Assembly: GCF_021130785.1 (NCBI RefSeq)
Contig: NC_060213.1
Coordinates: 115,460,501 to 115,524,500 of the forward strand
Source of the DNA: Homalodisca vitripennis
Lineage: Eukaryota; Arthropoda; Insecta; Hemiptera; Cicadellidae
Length of the DNA: 64,000 nucleotides
Direction: 5' to 3'
The position numbers and the translations under genes were made by a program. The notes below the pieces were generated by a model, which was given only the letters and a program-made list of their open reading frames with translations, did not search any database and had not been told where the DNA came from. Below are positions 26,480 through 36,915 of the stretch, piece after piece; position 1 is the first letter of the stretch, and every line of letters starts with the position of its first letter.

Positions 26480-26660
26480 GGAAACATTCTTCAAACTTTT
26501 GTTATGCTCCAATGCATGGGCCAAAATAGGTTTGTATTTTATTTTAAGGTTGGTTTCGCTGCGATTTTTTTCATCCTAACGTGTAATGGGGTTATTGTCT
26601 GACCGATGTAGTCTTTTGGACAGTTTTTACATGAACATTGGTAAATGAAATTGGTGGATT
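26480..26660 (-). pseudogene. GIY-YIG endonuclease fragment (Penelope-like element)
   Basis: On the minus strand from 26658 the frame reads FIYQCSCKNCPKDYIGQT followed by a basic segment with an Arg (LHVRMKK), then a TAA at 26539-26541. In another frame just downstream it reads ILAHALEHNKS. The (I)Y...YIG pair, the Arg and the later Glu in a His-rich context are the core elements of GIY-YIG nucleases. A Cys-x-Cys-x2-Cys just before YIG is typical of the endonuclease domain at the C-terminus of Penelope-like retroelements. No reverse transcriptase was found upstream, and stops plus a frameshift show it is dead. GIY-YIG identity is fairly sure; Penelope-like origin is inference from family context. 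Confidence 0.6.
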
Positions 26661-26890
26661 AAAAAGTAATTTTACCAATTATCGGATAATTTATTTTTGT
26701 TATGCTACTACAATTTCTTTTATTCAATTGCACGTTTTGCAACTAAGCTTAAAACAGGGTTCAAAGCCAAAAGGTTTGTTTAAATTTTAGGTTATGTAAT
26801 CAGAGGGTACTTTAGGTCTTATTAATATGTTTTTTTTTATTTTGTACCTTTTAAAAATTTACTTTAAGTGGATTACTAAATATTTTTTTT

Positions 26891-26926
26891 TATATATATA
26901 CTATATATATATATATATATATATAT
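26891..26926. repeat. (AT)n microsatellite, interrupted once
   Basis: AT dinucleotides with a single C interruption at 26901, following an oligo-T run. Confidence 0.95.
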
Positions 26927-27144
26927 TCCATTTAATTCTAAATTTTGCATAAACTGATTATTAATTTAGTAAGGGCAAAAGAATTATAGTTAAAAAGAGA
27001 GATGAATGTTAAACAATATTACTCACATACTACCTAAAAATTATATAAATAGAATATCCAAATTTTTGGTTTATTGATAGATTAAGATTTTATGTAGTTC
27101 TTAAATGACTACATACGAGGTTACATGAGATTCTTTTAAATAAA

Positions 27145-27510
27145 TTAAAGATCGTCCATCCAAAACTTTGTGACTGCCAACAAGACAACAGCGCAGAGTA
27201 TCATTATGTGGAATGGTGTACCACATAGTACATGTACAGGTAGTGAATAATCGTATGGTGGCTGTAACACAATGGACACATTTTCGATAAATTTTCCAAG
27301 AGAGGTTTTCACTGTAACGGCCATTTTATGTTACCTTAGTGGAAGCATTAACACTCAGGCGTACTGCTATTGATTGAATGCGAACGTTCTGTTCCACTAG
27401 TAATTGATTCATCTTTTTGCATATGGGGTCATCTTTGCCACTATTATTAAGAAGAGCTTATTCCGGAGGCTCTAACGATATAGTGTTCTTGGTGACATAA
27501 CATCTGAGTC
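27145..27510 (-). pseudogene. Unrecognised coding-like stretch; includes a 59-codon membrane-protein ORF
   Basis: The ATG at 27324-27322 sits in a good context (AAACATAAAATGG-like, purine at -3 and G at +4), with a stop three codons upstream. It opens 59 codons to TAA at 27147-27145. The peptide has a hydrophobic segment near its C-terminus (FHIMILCAVVLLAVTKFW) after a Pro/Tyr-rich stretch (LQPPYDYSLPVHVLCG), and an AATAAA lies about 70 bp past the stop. Just upstream, in another frame (27457-27334), a similarly non-AT-biased peptide reads DDPICKKMNQLLVEQNV and RIQSIAVRLSVNASTK. It is preceded by a TAA and further coding-like residues to 27510. This looks like a short tail-anchored or last-exon protein, or a frameshifted remnant of a longer one. 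I do not recognise the family. A chance ORF remains possible. Confidence 0.35.
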
Positions 27511-28006
27511 ACAAAACTTAAAATAATAAAAGTACCAATTTCCAAAATATAATGGTTCGATAACCATTCGCACTCACAGTCTATTTTAATCTAAAGATGA
27601 GCTTTAACCCTTAAATTTACTGAATGTACTTTATCGTGCCCAATGTTCACAGTTGCTAATTTAATTTTACACTGCAAAGGTTTAAATATGTTTACATTCA
27701 TTTGAACATAGCTATTATGATAAATTCAAGGAAATAGTAAAGAGTATTATTAAACAAAATTATGATATAAATTAGGCACTGCGTTATGTGGAGTGACATA
27801 TAAACACTCTGGTTTAATAAGAACTAGCGTAAACGTTGTATTTTCGTATCAGGAATACCAAGTAAATTCGACAAATTCCTCCCTTGTCTGTAACTAACTG
27901 ACCACATTTTAAACCATACGATATATATTGTATATAAAATGTCTACAGGGATTACAATGTCTAACAAGCATATTTATAATTAATTATGTCCTTCAACTCA
28001 CTTATA

Positions 28007-28549
28007 CAGGGTGAGTCAGAAATATGGTAAAATATTTTAAACGTGATTCCAGAGCTAAAAATAACAAAAAAATGTTATATAAAGGTAGGTCCGGAAACGC
28101 TCCATTACTGAGTAATGGCTGGCGAAAGATTTTGCTTTGTTTTCAGTTTCACCTGGTGAAATTAAGTGATTCTGAAAGGTTTTGTTCTTACTTTTTAATT
28201 TAAATAAGATGGATTTATAAGGAAAATCGCCTGAGAAATCAAATAAAACCACTCTAAATGTTGTAGTATGAACAGTTTTTGATAAAAGTATGAAAATTGC
28301 CAAACATCTAATAACAAAAAATACCGTCTTAAATGTTTGATGTCCAATAACATTGTTAAATGGCCCATAAACAAATTGTTTTTCTTAAAACATATTGTAG
28401 ATAATTTAATTCTGAACAAACAACTATAATAAGCAAAGTTAAACTAAATGTGTAAAAAGTTATGAAATTGACTCCTCACGTATTACACTACACAGCAATT
28501 TTTTTGCTGTTTGATAATAAGGAATGAGTATCTGATTGGTAACAGCTGG
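28007..28549 (+). repeat. Left terminal inverted repeat
   Basis: Pairs with 29915-30456. It contains the only differences expected of an old copy, such as small indels in the oligo-T tract near 28500. It holds short open frames on the minus strand that are mirrored in the other arm and are not genes. Confidence 0.93.
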
Positions 28550-28752
28550 CAATAATTAATCGTTTAAGAAAACAACTGTTTAAACATTTTTAAATATGTA
28601 TGTTTTTAAATAAACAGATGACATATGTCACCTCATTGTTGAACAAAACAGCAAACTGTAAAGATACTATGTGTTTTGTGTTAAGTATTTTAACCATTTA
28701 TTTCCATCCATCTTATTAGTGATTTTGTGTTGTGGTGTTCAATTTATTAAAA

Positions 28753-29851
28753 ATGGACGGTAATATTCATGTGTATTTTAAAACTCTGAATTAGCAGACA
28801 TGTATTTTAATGTATGGTTTGGGACGCTGCAATAGTACTTCAGCGAAACGTCTGTCTAGCAAGAGAACTTTCCTAACCGCAGGTGTCCAAGCGCAAGATT
28901 TTTGCCACTATTCATCAACGCCTATCTGAAACAGGTTTCCTTGAAGTCTTCGGAGCATAGTAATGCCGGCATCGCCCGATCATGTAGGACTGTTGAATTA
29001 GAAGAGTTGGTTCTTAATGAAATTTCTGATTATCCTGAAAAGAGCACTAGAGAATTGTTACTACAGTTCAATTTCAGCCAATCTAGTATTCGGAGAATAC
29101 TACACGAGTACCAGTTAAACCCATACCACTTCCAGCACGTCCAAACTCTTTTGCCACAAGACTACGCTCCCCATGTTGTTTTTGTCGATTTGTTGTTGTT
29201 GTTCTTCTGTTAAAATGTGCTGATCCAAACTTTTAAATACAATTTTTTTACCAATGAGTCTCACTTTACTAGAACAGCTATCATTAACTTACATAACAAC
29301 CACAAGGGCAGACAGAAATCTCATGCTATCAAACCTAATCGCCAACAACAACAGTTTTCAGTAAAATTTTTAGCCTGGAATCTTAGCAGATCGTTTAGTT
29401 GTATTCGTGCTTCCTCCCAGGCTTAATGGCGTGGTGTACTTTGAACCTTTTAAGAGACGAGCTACCTAACCTGCTTGATGATGTACCTCTGCATTTTCGC
29501 CAAAACATGTGGTTTATGCATGACGAGGCACCTGCGCACTACTCTCTGGCTGTTCGTGGACACCTAAATGAGAGTTTCACAAATCAATCGATAGGCCGAG
29601 GTGGACCAGTTTCATGGCCAGCAAGATCACCTGACTTAAATCCTTTGGACTTTTACCTTTGGGGACATTTAAAAACATTAGTCTACTCTTCCCCAATAGA
29701 TACAATTGAAGAACTCCGATTAAACATTTCTAATGGAATAGAAACCATTAAGCAGACACCTGGAGTTTATGAACGGGTCCGAAACTTGATGAAGAAGACG
29801 CCTGATCGCGTGCATTTTGAACAATGGAGGTCATTTAGAGCATCATTTTAA
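28753..29851 (+). pseudogene. DUF4817-type Tc1/mariner transposase, broken
   Basis: The N-terminal helix-turn-helix (DUF4817) appears as ELADMYLMYGLGRCNSTSAK after an early stop. It continues in shifted frames with KIFATIHQRLSETGFLEVFG near 28900 and STRELLLQFNFSQSSIRRIL, then HEYQLNPYHFQHVQTLLPQD. The first catalytic site reads FTNESHFTR where the family has FTDE, so Asp is replaced by Asn. The second survives in WFMHDEAPAHY and the third region in WPARSPDLNPLDFYLWG. The C-terminal part from 29399 to 29851 is continuous for 150 codons and ends in TAA. At least three frame breaks and the lost catalytic Asp make it inactive. The family is common in insect genomes. Confidence 0.9.
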
Positions 29852-29914
29852 TCTTCCGGAGAGACTTAAAACCGATTGTAGATGTTTATTGTATTTAAAA
29901 ATAAAAATTTTGAA

Positions 29915-30456
29915 CCAGCTGTTACCAATCAGATACTCATTCCTTATTATAAAACAGCGAAAGTTTGCTGTGTAGTGTAATACGTGAGGAGTCAATTTCA
30001 TAACTTTGTTTACAAATTTAGCTAACTTTGCTTATTATGGTTGTTTTCAGAATTAAATTCTCTACAATCTGTATTAGGAAAAACAATTTGTTTATGGGTA
30101 ATTTTAACAATGTTATTGGACATCAAACATTTAAGACGGTATTTTTGTTATTAGTTTTTGGCAAATTTCATACTTTTTCTCAAAAACTGTTCACACTACA
30201 ACCTCTAGAGTAGTTTTATTTGATTTTTTCAGGTGATTTTCCTTTATAAATCCATCTTATTGGAGTTAAAAAGTAAGAACAAAACATTTCAGAATCACTT
30301 AATTTCATCAGGTGAACTGAAAACAAAGCAACATCTTTCGGCAGCCATTACTCAGTAATGGAGCGTTTCCGGACCTACCTTTACATAACATTTTTTCTTA
30401 TTTTTAGCTCTGGAATCACGTCTTAAAATATTTTACCATATTTCTGACTCACCCTG
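29915..30456 (-). repeat. Right terminal inverted repeat
   Basis: Inverted copy of 28007-28549. It begins CCAGCTGTTACCAATCAGAT at 29915 and ends ...TCTGACTCACCCTG at 30456, followed by TA. Confidence 0.93.
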
Positions 30457-31319
30457 TATATTATGGACAATGATTTATTTTATAATAAAAATGACTAATG
30501 TTCAAAATATTCAGGTCAACTCTCAGGAATACAATTAAAAAACCGACTGGCTTAACAAAGCATTAATTTCTGTAGCTTTTATGTCAGTTTTGATTAATGG
30601 CGGGAAAGCTATCTTGTGCCAGTCAAAGTTTTTATTTCTAGATCAACGTGGATTAAAGATCACAGAGTTTTCCATTGTATAAGATAGAGGTACATGTGTT
30701 TTACTTCTAGCCACCCTAAATAATTTGCGTTGTAAACAGGTTAGCTAAATGTGTTAAATAGTTAAATGCATTACTGGGTGAGGACCAACGTTGAACCAAT
30801 ACTTCATTTAGCAAGGTGATACAAGTAAGCTTTCGTAGTTCTGATGTATATCATATATTCCTATCATATTCTAAGTCAGTATGAATGAATTTATAACTTT
30901 TCATATGTGAAAAATATTTTATAAGCTGAGCGTTAGCGAAACATATCACTAGAAGGGCTAGACATATTTAACATGTCTGTGTTTATTCCTCTTTGTACCT
31001 GAATATATAGTATGTGTATCTGACTGATTGATATCTCGAAAACGAAATGATCTATAATCCCGAAACTGCATTAAGCTTAATATTTATATAGTAAATATAT
31101 ATTTCGATGATGGCACATGTCACCGTATGGGATTTTGCGTAAGTGTGATCGTGAACACGTTTACTACCGTCTTGCGGATTTTGTTACTGGTCTCTTTAAA
31201 TTTTTCAATACTAAGCAAGTTAAAAATGGAAAATCATATAATAAATAAATTTGTTAACCAACTTTATAAAATCATGACATGTTAACATTTGAAAAAGTAT
31301 CACTAACTTTAACTTAAAT
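30457..31319. other. Non-coding DNA, nothing recognised
   Basis: No recognised motif. A short ten-base repeat (AACTTAAATT, about three times) lies at 31300-31328. Confidence 0.45.
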
Positions 31320-31775
31320 TAACTTAAACTTTTGCATGCAATCTCAGTGAACACATTTTTGGCACATCATGTACGTACTTCTGTCTTGTTTTAATTTGAA
31401 CTGTGTTAAAGACATTGATCTTCTTTGGCATTTTTAAAACGCATTTGAAGGTAACAAGATAATCATATGAGTTACTTTCTTGTACTTGAACTGCAGGCGT
31501 AAGAGTTTTGTTGCTGCGTAATAAGTTTTTGATATTTTTCAAAGTTAGTTGGATCATAGAAGCCAATCTTGAAACTGTTTAAATATTACATCAATGTAAA
31601 TAATAGTCTCGATGGTGCCGCCGTCAACTCCAGGTGATTTCTCAGGAGTGGCGTGAAAGTGAAATATTACTGCAGGATAAATCTTTAATACACAGGTTGA
31701 GTCAATCAATCTTGTTTCAGTATGATCGCTGAAATTGAATATCATATTTTGCAATGTCTGATTTACTGACAGTCA
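31320..31775 (-). pseudogene. Unrecognised coding-like stretch spread over three frames
   Basis: On the minus strand, a frame from about 31770 reads LQNMIFNFSDHTETRLIDST, KIYPAVIFHFHATPEKS and PGVDGGTIETIIYIDVIFKQ, and stops at 31554. A second frame continues GFYDPTNFEKYQKLITQQQN. A third reads YDYLVTFKCVLKMPKKINVF, RQKYVHDVPKMCSLRLHAKV and ends with TAA near 31324. The residue composition differs from the Lys/Asn/Ile-heavy peptides given by chance in this DNA. I do not recognise the family. It may be a broken gene, a transposon protein or an integrated foreign sequence. It lies on the same strand as the stretch at 27145-27510, and the long-TIR transposon lies between them, so the two could be parts of one disrupted gene. 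That link is speculation. Confidence 0.35.
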
Positions 31776-31904
31776 ATTTCTGGACAGATTAATGAATATA
31801 AAATATGAATTCGGAAAAGATCCTAGTAGATTATATGGTTTTTAATTTTAAATTATTAAACTTAAATATACAAGAAAGTTTATTCGGATAGATAGCTGAA
31901 ATTT

Positions 31905-32235
31905 CATAAATTGAGGAGAAGCCTTGCAGCAGTTAAAAAAAAAATAAGTAAAGAATGTCTTATTTTACCAGGCGAAGTTAGGGCTAAGAAGCCCTCTCTA
32001 ACACTTAACCTGGGGACCACCGGCTTAAAGGTGACTTCCGAACCACCACCAATGGCCGGGCAGGCGGGCCGCTTGCAAGGACAGGATCGGTCAGCGGTCA
32101 CCTATCGAAGCAGCAGCCACGGTCGACGTTGCTTGATCTGGTTATCTTGCGATAACCGCCGTACCCGCTACACTGCGCGATTGGCAACGCCATTGGGTTT
32201 CTGGTTACAAATATTATTGAATAAACAATAGACTA
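31905..32235 (-). mobile_element. 5S rRNA-derived SINE (SINE3-like)
   Basis: On the minus strand, 32159-32084 reads GGCGGTTATCGCAAGATAAC, then CAGATCAAGCAACGTCGACC, GTGGCTGCTGCTTCGATAGG and TGACCGCTGACCGATCC. Aligned by eye, this follows the internal promoter of 5S rRNA: AAGCAGCGTCGGG for box A, and the CTTGGATGGGTGACCGC form for box C. The body downstream (GGCCCGCCTGCCCGGCCATT, GTGGTGGTTCGGAAGTCACC) is GC-rich and unrelated to 5S. It ends near an oligo-T run at 31936-31930 (as read on the minus strand after GACATTCTTTACTTA). The open frames on either strand are incidental. A 5S-type pol III promoter fused to an unrelated body and a simple tail is the definition of a SINE3. Element ends are approximate and no target duplication was defined. 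Confidence 0.65.
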
Positions 32236-35200
32236 TAGAACTGCTAAAAACGTAATTTTAGCCTTCATCATGTACAGCTTTTAATGCTGTAACCATAACA
32301 TCTGAAATTATCAGTTAAATAAAGGGTTTGGTAATTGAAGTACCTTAATCAGTAACTTTTCAAGGGCACTTGTTTAAAAAATTACTAGCACTATGGGGTT
32401 ACAACTGTTTTTTAATTTTTCAAAAAATTTTAAATGTTAAAAAAAAATCGTAGCACTTTAAGAGTACAATTTTTAACCATCATTTATTATTTTTAACCCT
32501 GATCATTACGTCCCTTTTGACCTCAAACAAAACTAAGGCGCCAGTTAACTAATTTCTTTCTTAGAGTAAATATCAATTTAAATAAAAACCATGTTGTATG
32601 TTTTGTAAATTTCTCCCTGCTAGTACATTATTCAGACATCTCTTGGATCGAGACTCTTCAGCTCCTCTTGTCCAGCCTTATGCCCACTTAGTGTGGTATA
32701 CGATTAAAGAATTCTTTGAGAGTTTTTAATTCATATATTCAATATCAAAATAAACATAGAATTTATGAATATATAACCTATAAACCTTTGAAAATATCTC
32801 TAAGAGAGCATGGTGGTTTGTTCTCTATTCCATCGATAGACTTTTCTGAAGGAAATTTATTGCAAAAAATTTGTGCACGACGCGGAGATTAGTGCGTTTC
32901 CAATACAAAGTTTCCTATTTTATTAGTATTCTACTACATTGTGCATGCAAAATACAGAAATAATTCAAACCTGCAAGTATGCAAAAATATTTATATATGA
33001 ATAACTTTGTATTTAATTAAAATTACAACCTGAAATAATATGTATTTTTTTAAGAAAACCCTCTAACGTCAGCATGCTCGTTTATGTATTCCAGTGCTAC
33101 ATCGAAAGATTGTAAATTTCTGCCCTAATGAAGGATAAATTGTAAACTTTCAGCTATAGTCCGTGTAAAAATGTATAGATTATTCTCATGTTTATTTTAA
33201 TTTAATTTGTAAAAGATGTGGTATTAGTTTGTTTTAACAATAATTTATTACAGAAAAAAATGTTTTTTATTTATGTTTTTGGTGAGAGTAATTTTATTGA
33301 TTTAGTAAATTGTGAACACTTTTTACTAAAAACCTTTTTGGTGAACATATTAAGTGTATATAAATTTAATAATTTTGTGTAAACTATGTAACTCTGAAAT
33401 ATATTTCAATTAAAAATTGTTGGCATGTAACTATTCTGCTGTGACCTGTGAGACTTGTACTCTCAGATATAAACTAGAAATCCTTGATGTTTCAGAGAAT
33501 TTACTGAATACATATAGTAAATTACTTTTTATTTTAAAATAAGTTTATAGTAACAGATAATTAGAAGCACGCTAGCGACAGCTAGTACCTCACACAAACC
33601 CTCATTTACAAAGACTTTTTTGTTAGTACGTTAATGAATGTTTGGTTTATTTGAGACAATGTGAGAGTGAATGTGGGAGCTGGCTTGGAGCTGGAAAGAG
33701 GACGATTTGTCAGAAGGCAATGTCAAAATGAAAATGGTTGTCTGTGAAGAAGCCGAGATTAATGTACTTTATTTTGAAAAGTTATCAATCTAGCTCGTAA
33801 GTAAGTTTTGCAATTATCCTTTAGAATTCTTAAGAGCTTACTCATTACTTACAGACACTTTAAGTGCTTTAGTTAATCAAAGTGTATTATTATAAAAAGT
33901 AGAAAAAACTGAATAGTACTTTACTAATTATATAAACACTTAATTTACAAAATATTAAAATTATTAACTATAAATAACGTAGAAGAATACTTCAGCAATT
34001 TATTTAACAAAAATTATAAGATAATGCAACTTACGAATGAATAAAATGACAACATATATAGTTAAACCTATTTAAGGCAATAGTAACTTACGAGCGATTA
34101 CCGGTGGTATATAATTAGTACCTATCGATATTACTTGAAGATAAATGCATATTCAGTAAATAACATACGAATATGTAGAAATATTCTATTTATAATAAAC
34201 AAACCTGTTCCTTTATTTAAGATTAATTTTTTTATTTATTTCTAAAAACCTTGAATTTGTTTGTAAATTCACTTACATGATCATAACTATTACCAAGTTT
34301 GGGCTATTTTTAAAGTGAGATTCAACTGATTCCTTCAGTTTTATGTAATGAAGGTTCTTCAATAAAGAAAAATGACTAAACTTAAAACTTATTGCAAGTT
34401 AACAAATCGGTCCGTAACTTAATTGCAGTAATGGTATTGAGCAAATATCTAAATATATAAATTTTTATCCTGCTGACATGTACTTAAATATGTTATCTAT
34501 GTGCACCTACAGTGCATGCCACCTATGTTTAATAGGTTAAAAATAAAAAACTGTTTCTTTTAAAATGGTTCGACTGTATTTACTTATCCATTAAAACAGC
34601 AAATAAATTACATAAATATTACTAATTCAGAGAACACATGCATAGCCATATTAGGGTAATTTAAAAAACATGTATAAGATTTACTATAATATTTTTTCAT
34701 CATTAAATTGAGGGTTGTTCCACGTAAGCTTCGACATGTTCGTTTAAATCTTATTGAAATAATACTAAAATTTAGGAAAACGCATTTTACTTCTTTTTTA
34801 CTCATTTATATATTAAAATTTTAGTACTTTTAAGATGGGTACCTACAAACTTATTTCTATATTCTTGGATTCCAAAAATGCCTTGGAAATCAAAAAGGTG
34901 TAAATTTTTAAATCTTTTATGTAAGATTTAAATCTCTTACTATGGTTGGAGATCAACGGATACGCCCATCATTTTGTGGCAACACGTAAGTACGTGTATC
35001 AGTTTCAGACTTAAACTTCAAATTACATGAAAATTAGTTTTATGGCAGGTAAAGACACTTACGAGTTGTTGATGCTCACTGTCATAAATATTAGTCAAAC
35101 ATAATTTTTTCATTTTTTGAAATGGAATGAACAATTTTTTATAACTTATAGTCGAGTTTTATTTTGTTCTTTTATAACTTTCAAGGAATAAATATTCCAT

Positions 35201-35269
35201 ATAACTGTTGCTGCTACATAGAAAATTTTAGTATCTCTTGTTTTTACTATTGTTCCTATTTGGATAACA
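32236..35269. other. Mostly AT-rich non-coding DNA
   Basis: No recognised gene. One GC-richer patch at 33660-33800 has a 39-codon ORF (33679-33798) read with ordinary amino-acid composition, but it is too short and unmatched to call. Confidence 0.4.
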
Positions 35270-35800
35270 ATTTTTCTACTGAGATTACAACTGGCTCGAT
35301 TAATATTTATATCAAACTGAATATTGTTCCTATCGTATAGTATAATAGATTTTCGGGTAATTTCTATCGTTATATGTACAAAATATTTTATTTTTCTACA
35401 GAAATCACTAATGGGCTTAAGACTGACGTCCGAATCGAGCTGAATATTGTTTCTATTGAGATCACTAATGAATTGATAAATATGGCTCATGTTTATATAC
35501 AGGTGAATAATGTTCCTTTCGGCATGGCCAATGATTCTAAAACGATAATAGTTTTTTGTGTATTTGAGATCACATGTTAAAATAGTATAACATAGAATAA
35601 TTCTATTTATATAACTAATGGGCCGATCGGTACGACTAATATTTGTATCAAGAGGGAATTTGTTCCTATAAACGTAATGAATTTTTCCATTGAAATCACT
35701 AACGGGTCGATTAATATCATTAAGGTTTATATTTCAGTGAATTTAGTTTCTGGCAGAATGATTAGTGGTTCTGAACGGATAGTAGGACACGGACATTTAG
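35270..35800 (+). repeat. Degenerate tandem repeat around GAAATCACTAATGGG
   Basis: Near-copies of GAGATCACTAATGGGTCGAT occur at about 35279, 35400, 35457, 35612 and 35692. Each is followed by a TATATCAGGTGAATATTGTT-like word and CCTATCG/CCTTTCGG. The spacing is irregular (57 to 155 bp), which fits a minisatellite of about 57-60 bp that has lost and diverged units. In one frame it reads EITN-x-L repeatedly, which probably reflects the DNA repeat and not selection on a protein. Confidence 0.6.
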
Positions 35801-35819
35801 CATTGTTATACAGGGAAAT

Positions 35820-35821
<2 letters not shown>

Positions 35822-35852
<31 letters not shown>
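35822..35852. repeat. (AT)n microsatellite
   Basis: AT dinucleotides of about 31 bp, 40 bp upstream of the (TC)n tract. Confidence 0.96.
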
Positions 35853-35856
<4 letters not shown>

Positions 35857-35889
35857 CTATAAAGGGAATATTTGAGTATTAAGTTATAA

Positions 35890-35891
<2 letters not shown>

Positions 35892-35968
<77 letters not shown>
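35892..35968 (+). repeat. (TC)n tract at the 5' boundary of the LINE
   Basis: About 38 uninterrupted TC dinucleotides on the plus strand, ending abruptly at ACGGGCGAG, where LINE sequence begins. The same dinucleotide in the same orientation starts at the 3' end of the LINE. Confidence 0.97.
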
Positions 35969-35970
<2 letters not shown>

Positions 35971-36022
35971 GGGCGAGATATTGAAACAGCTGTTTAATGA
36001 AATTTTAAACTTAAGAAGTTAA

Positions 36023-36682
36023 ATAAGACAATCTAATTTGGAGATAACTAATTCATTGAACACGTATGGCGAGTGGATAGTCGAAAACGGTAAGAAGATA
36101 GAGGAACTGAGCAAAGCAGTATTAAAAACGGCTGCAGATATCGAAGATTTGCGACAAGAAAATATTAATTTACGTAAATCCAACGCTGATTTTACTGTTA
36201 AAGTTGACACATTGGAGCAGGCTACTAGGGAAAACGTTGTCGAGATCTATGGCGTGCCATTTAATGCAACAGAAAATTTATTCGATATTGTTAGCAAGAT
36301 TTCACAGGTGATTGGTTTTGATTTCAATAGAGACATGATAGACAACTGTTATCGTTTCGGGGCTGTGTCAGGACGCTCGGGGGCAATCGTGGTAAAATTT
36401 GTACGTAAGCTGGATATGGAGGGTTTTCTAGAGAAGAGACGACAGAAGAGAAATGTTAGTTCCCGGGACCTGGGTTACATGGCAGGCGAGTCCACACCGG
36501 TGTACGTGAACGAGAGTCTTACAAAGGCAAAGAGACTGTTGCTGAATGCGGCGCGTCAAGTGAAGGCAGATAAACATTACACTTTCCTGTGGGTTAAGAA
36601 TGGGCGAATATTTATGCGGAAGAATCAAGGGGAGCGTTATGTAATCATCAACTGTGAAGCTGACCTTCAAAGACTCATTTGA
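36023..36682 (+). pseudogene. LINE ORF1 protein, N-terminus missing
   Basis: The reading frame is open from 36023, just after an in-frame TAA (36020-36022), to TGA at 36680-36682. Upstream of that TAA the same frame continues as coding-like residues (GEILKQLFNEILNLRS) to the (TC)n boundary, so the real start lies in sequence that was never copied. The first ATG-like start in frame is absent; a TTG is at 36038. The protein has a heptad-like coiled coil (KKIEELSKAVLKTAADIEDL, RKSNADFTVKVDTLEQ), then an RRM-like fold entry (NVVEIYGVPF) and a basic C-terminal domain (TPVYVNESLTKAKRLL, KNGRIFMRKNQGERY). This is the layout of LINE ORF1 RNA-binding chaperones, which coat the element RNA in the cytoplasmic particle. 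Confidence 0.8.
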
Positions 36683-36915
36683 CTTTATTCGTCCTGCTGT
36701 ACACTATTTATTTGTATGTTTAGTTTTAAGTTGCACTCGAAAATGCTATTTTTATGTTATACCTCTCAAACGTCACACTATCTGTATATTTGTTATTTAT
36801 TGTTTTGTTCTGTGTTTATTTATATGAAGCGTATATTATTTATGGTGTGGTTATCTTTCTTTACTGGTGATGGAAACAAATGATGAAATTTTGAATGAAA
36901 GCATGAATTATTTAA

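Larger units (their letters stand above)
28007..30456 (+). mobile_element. Tc1/mariner-superfamily transposon (DUF4817 type) with ~540-bp TIRs
   Basis: The ends begin CAGGGTGAGTCAGAAATATG at 28007, and the complement ends at 30456, with TA on both sides. The inverted repeats run inward for about 543 bp (to 28549) and 542 bp (from 29915). Within them, matching words such as CGGAAACGCTCCATTACTGA, TGACTCCTCACGTATTACAC and AGATACTCATTCC are shared. The two arms differ at scattered sites. The unique centre of about 1.36 kb carries a broken transposase. CAGGGTG ends with a TA duplication are common to Tc1/mariner-type elements; arms of this length are unusual for the superfamily. Total length is 2450 bp. 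Confidence 0.93.

Noticed and set aside
31911..32231. 106-codon plus-strand ORF
   Set aside because: It lies entirely inside the 5S-derived SINE. Its length comes from the GC-rich SINE body and the peptide matches nothing.
35146..35580. Opposed ORFs with repeated EITN/EITRK words
   Set aside because: They sit on a degenerate DNA repeat and neither strand shows a recognisable protein.
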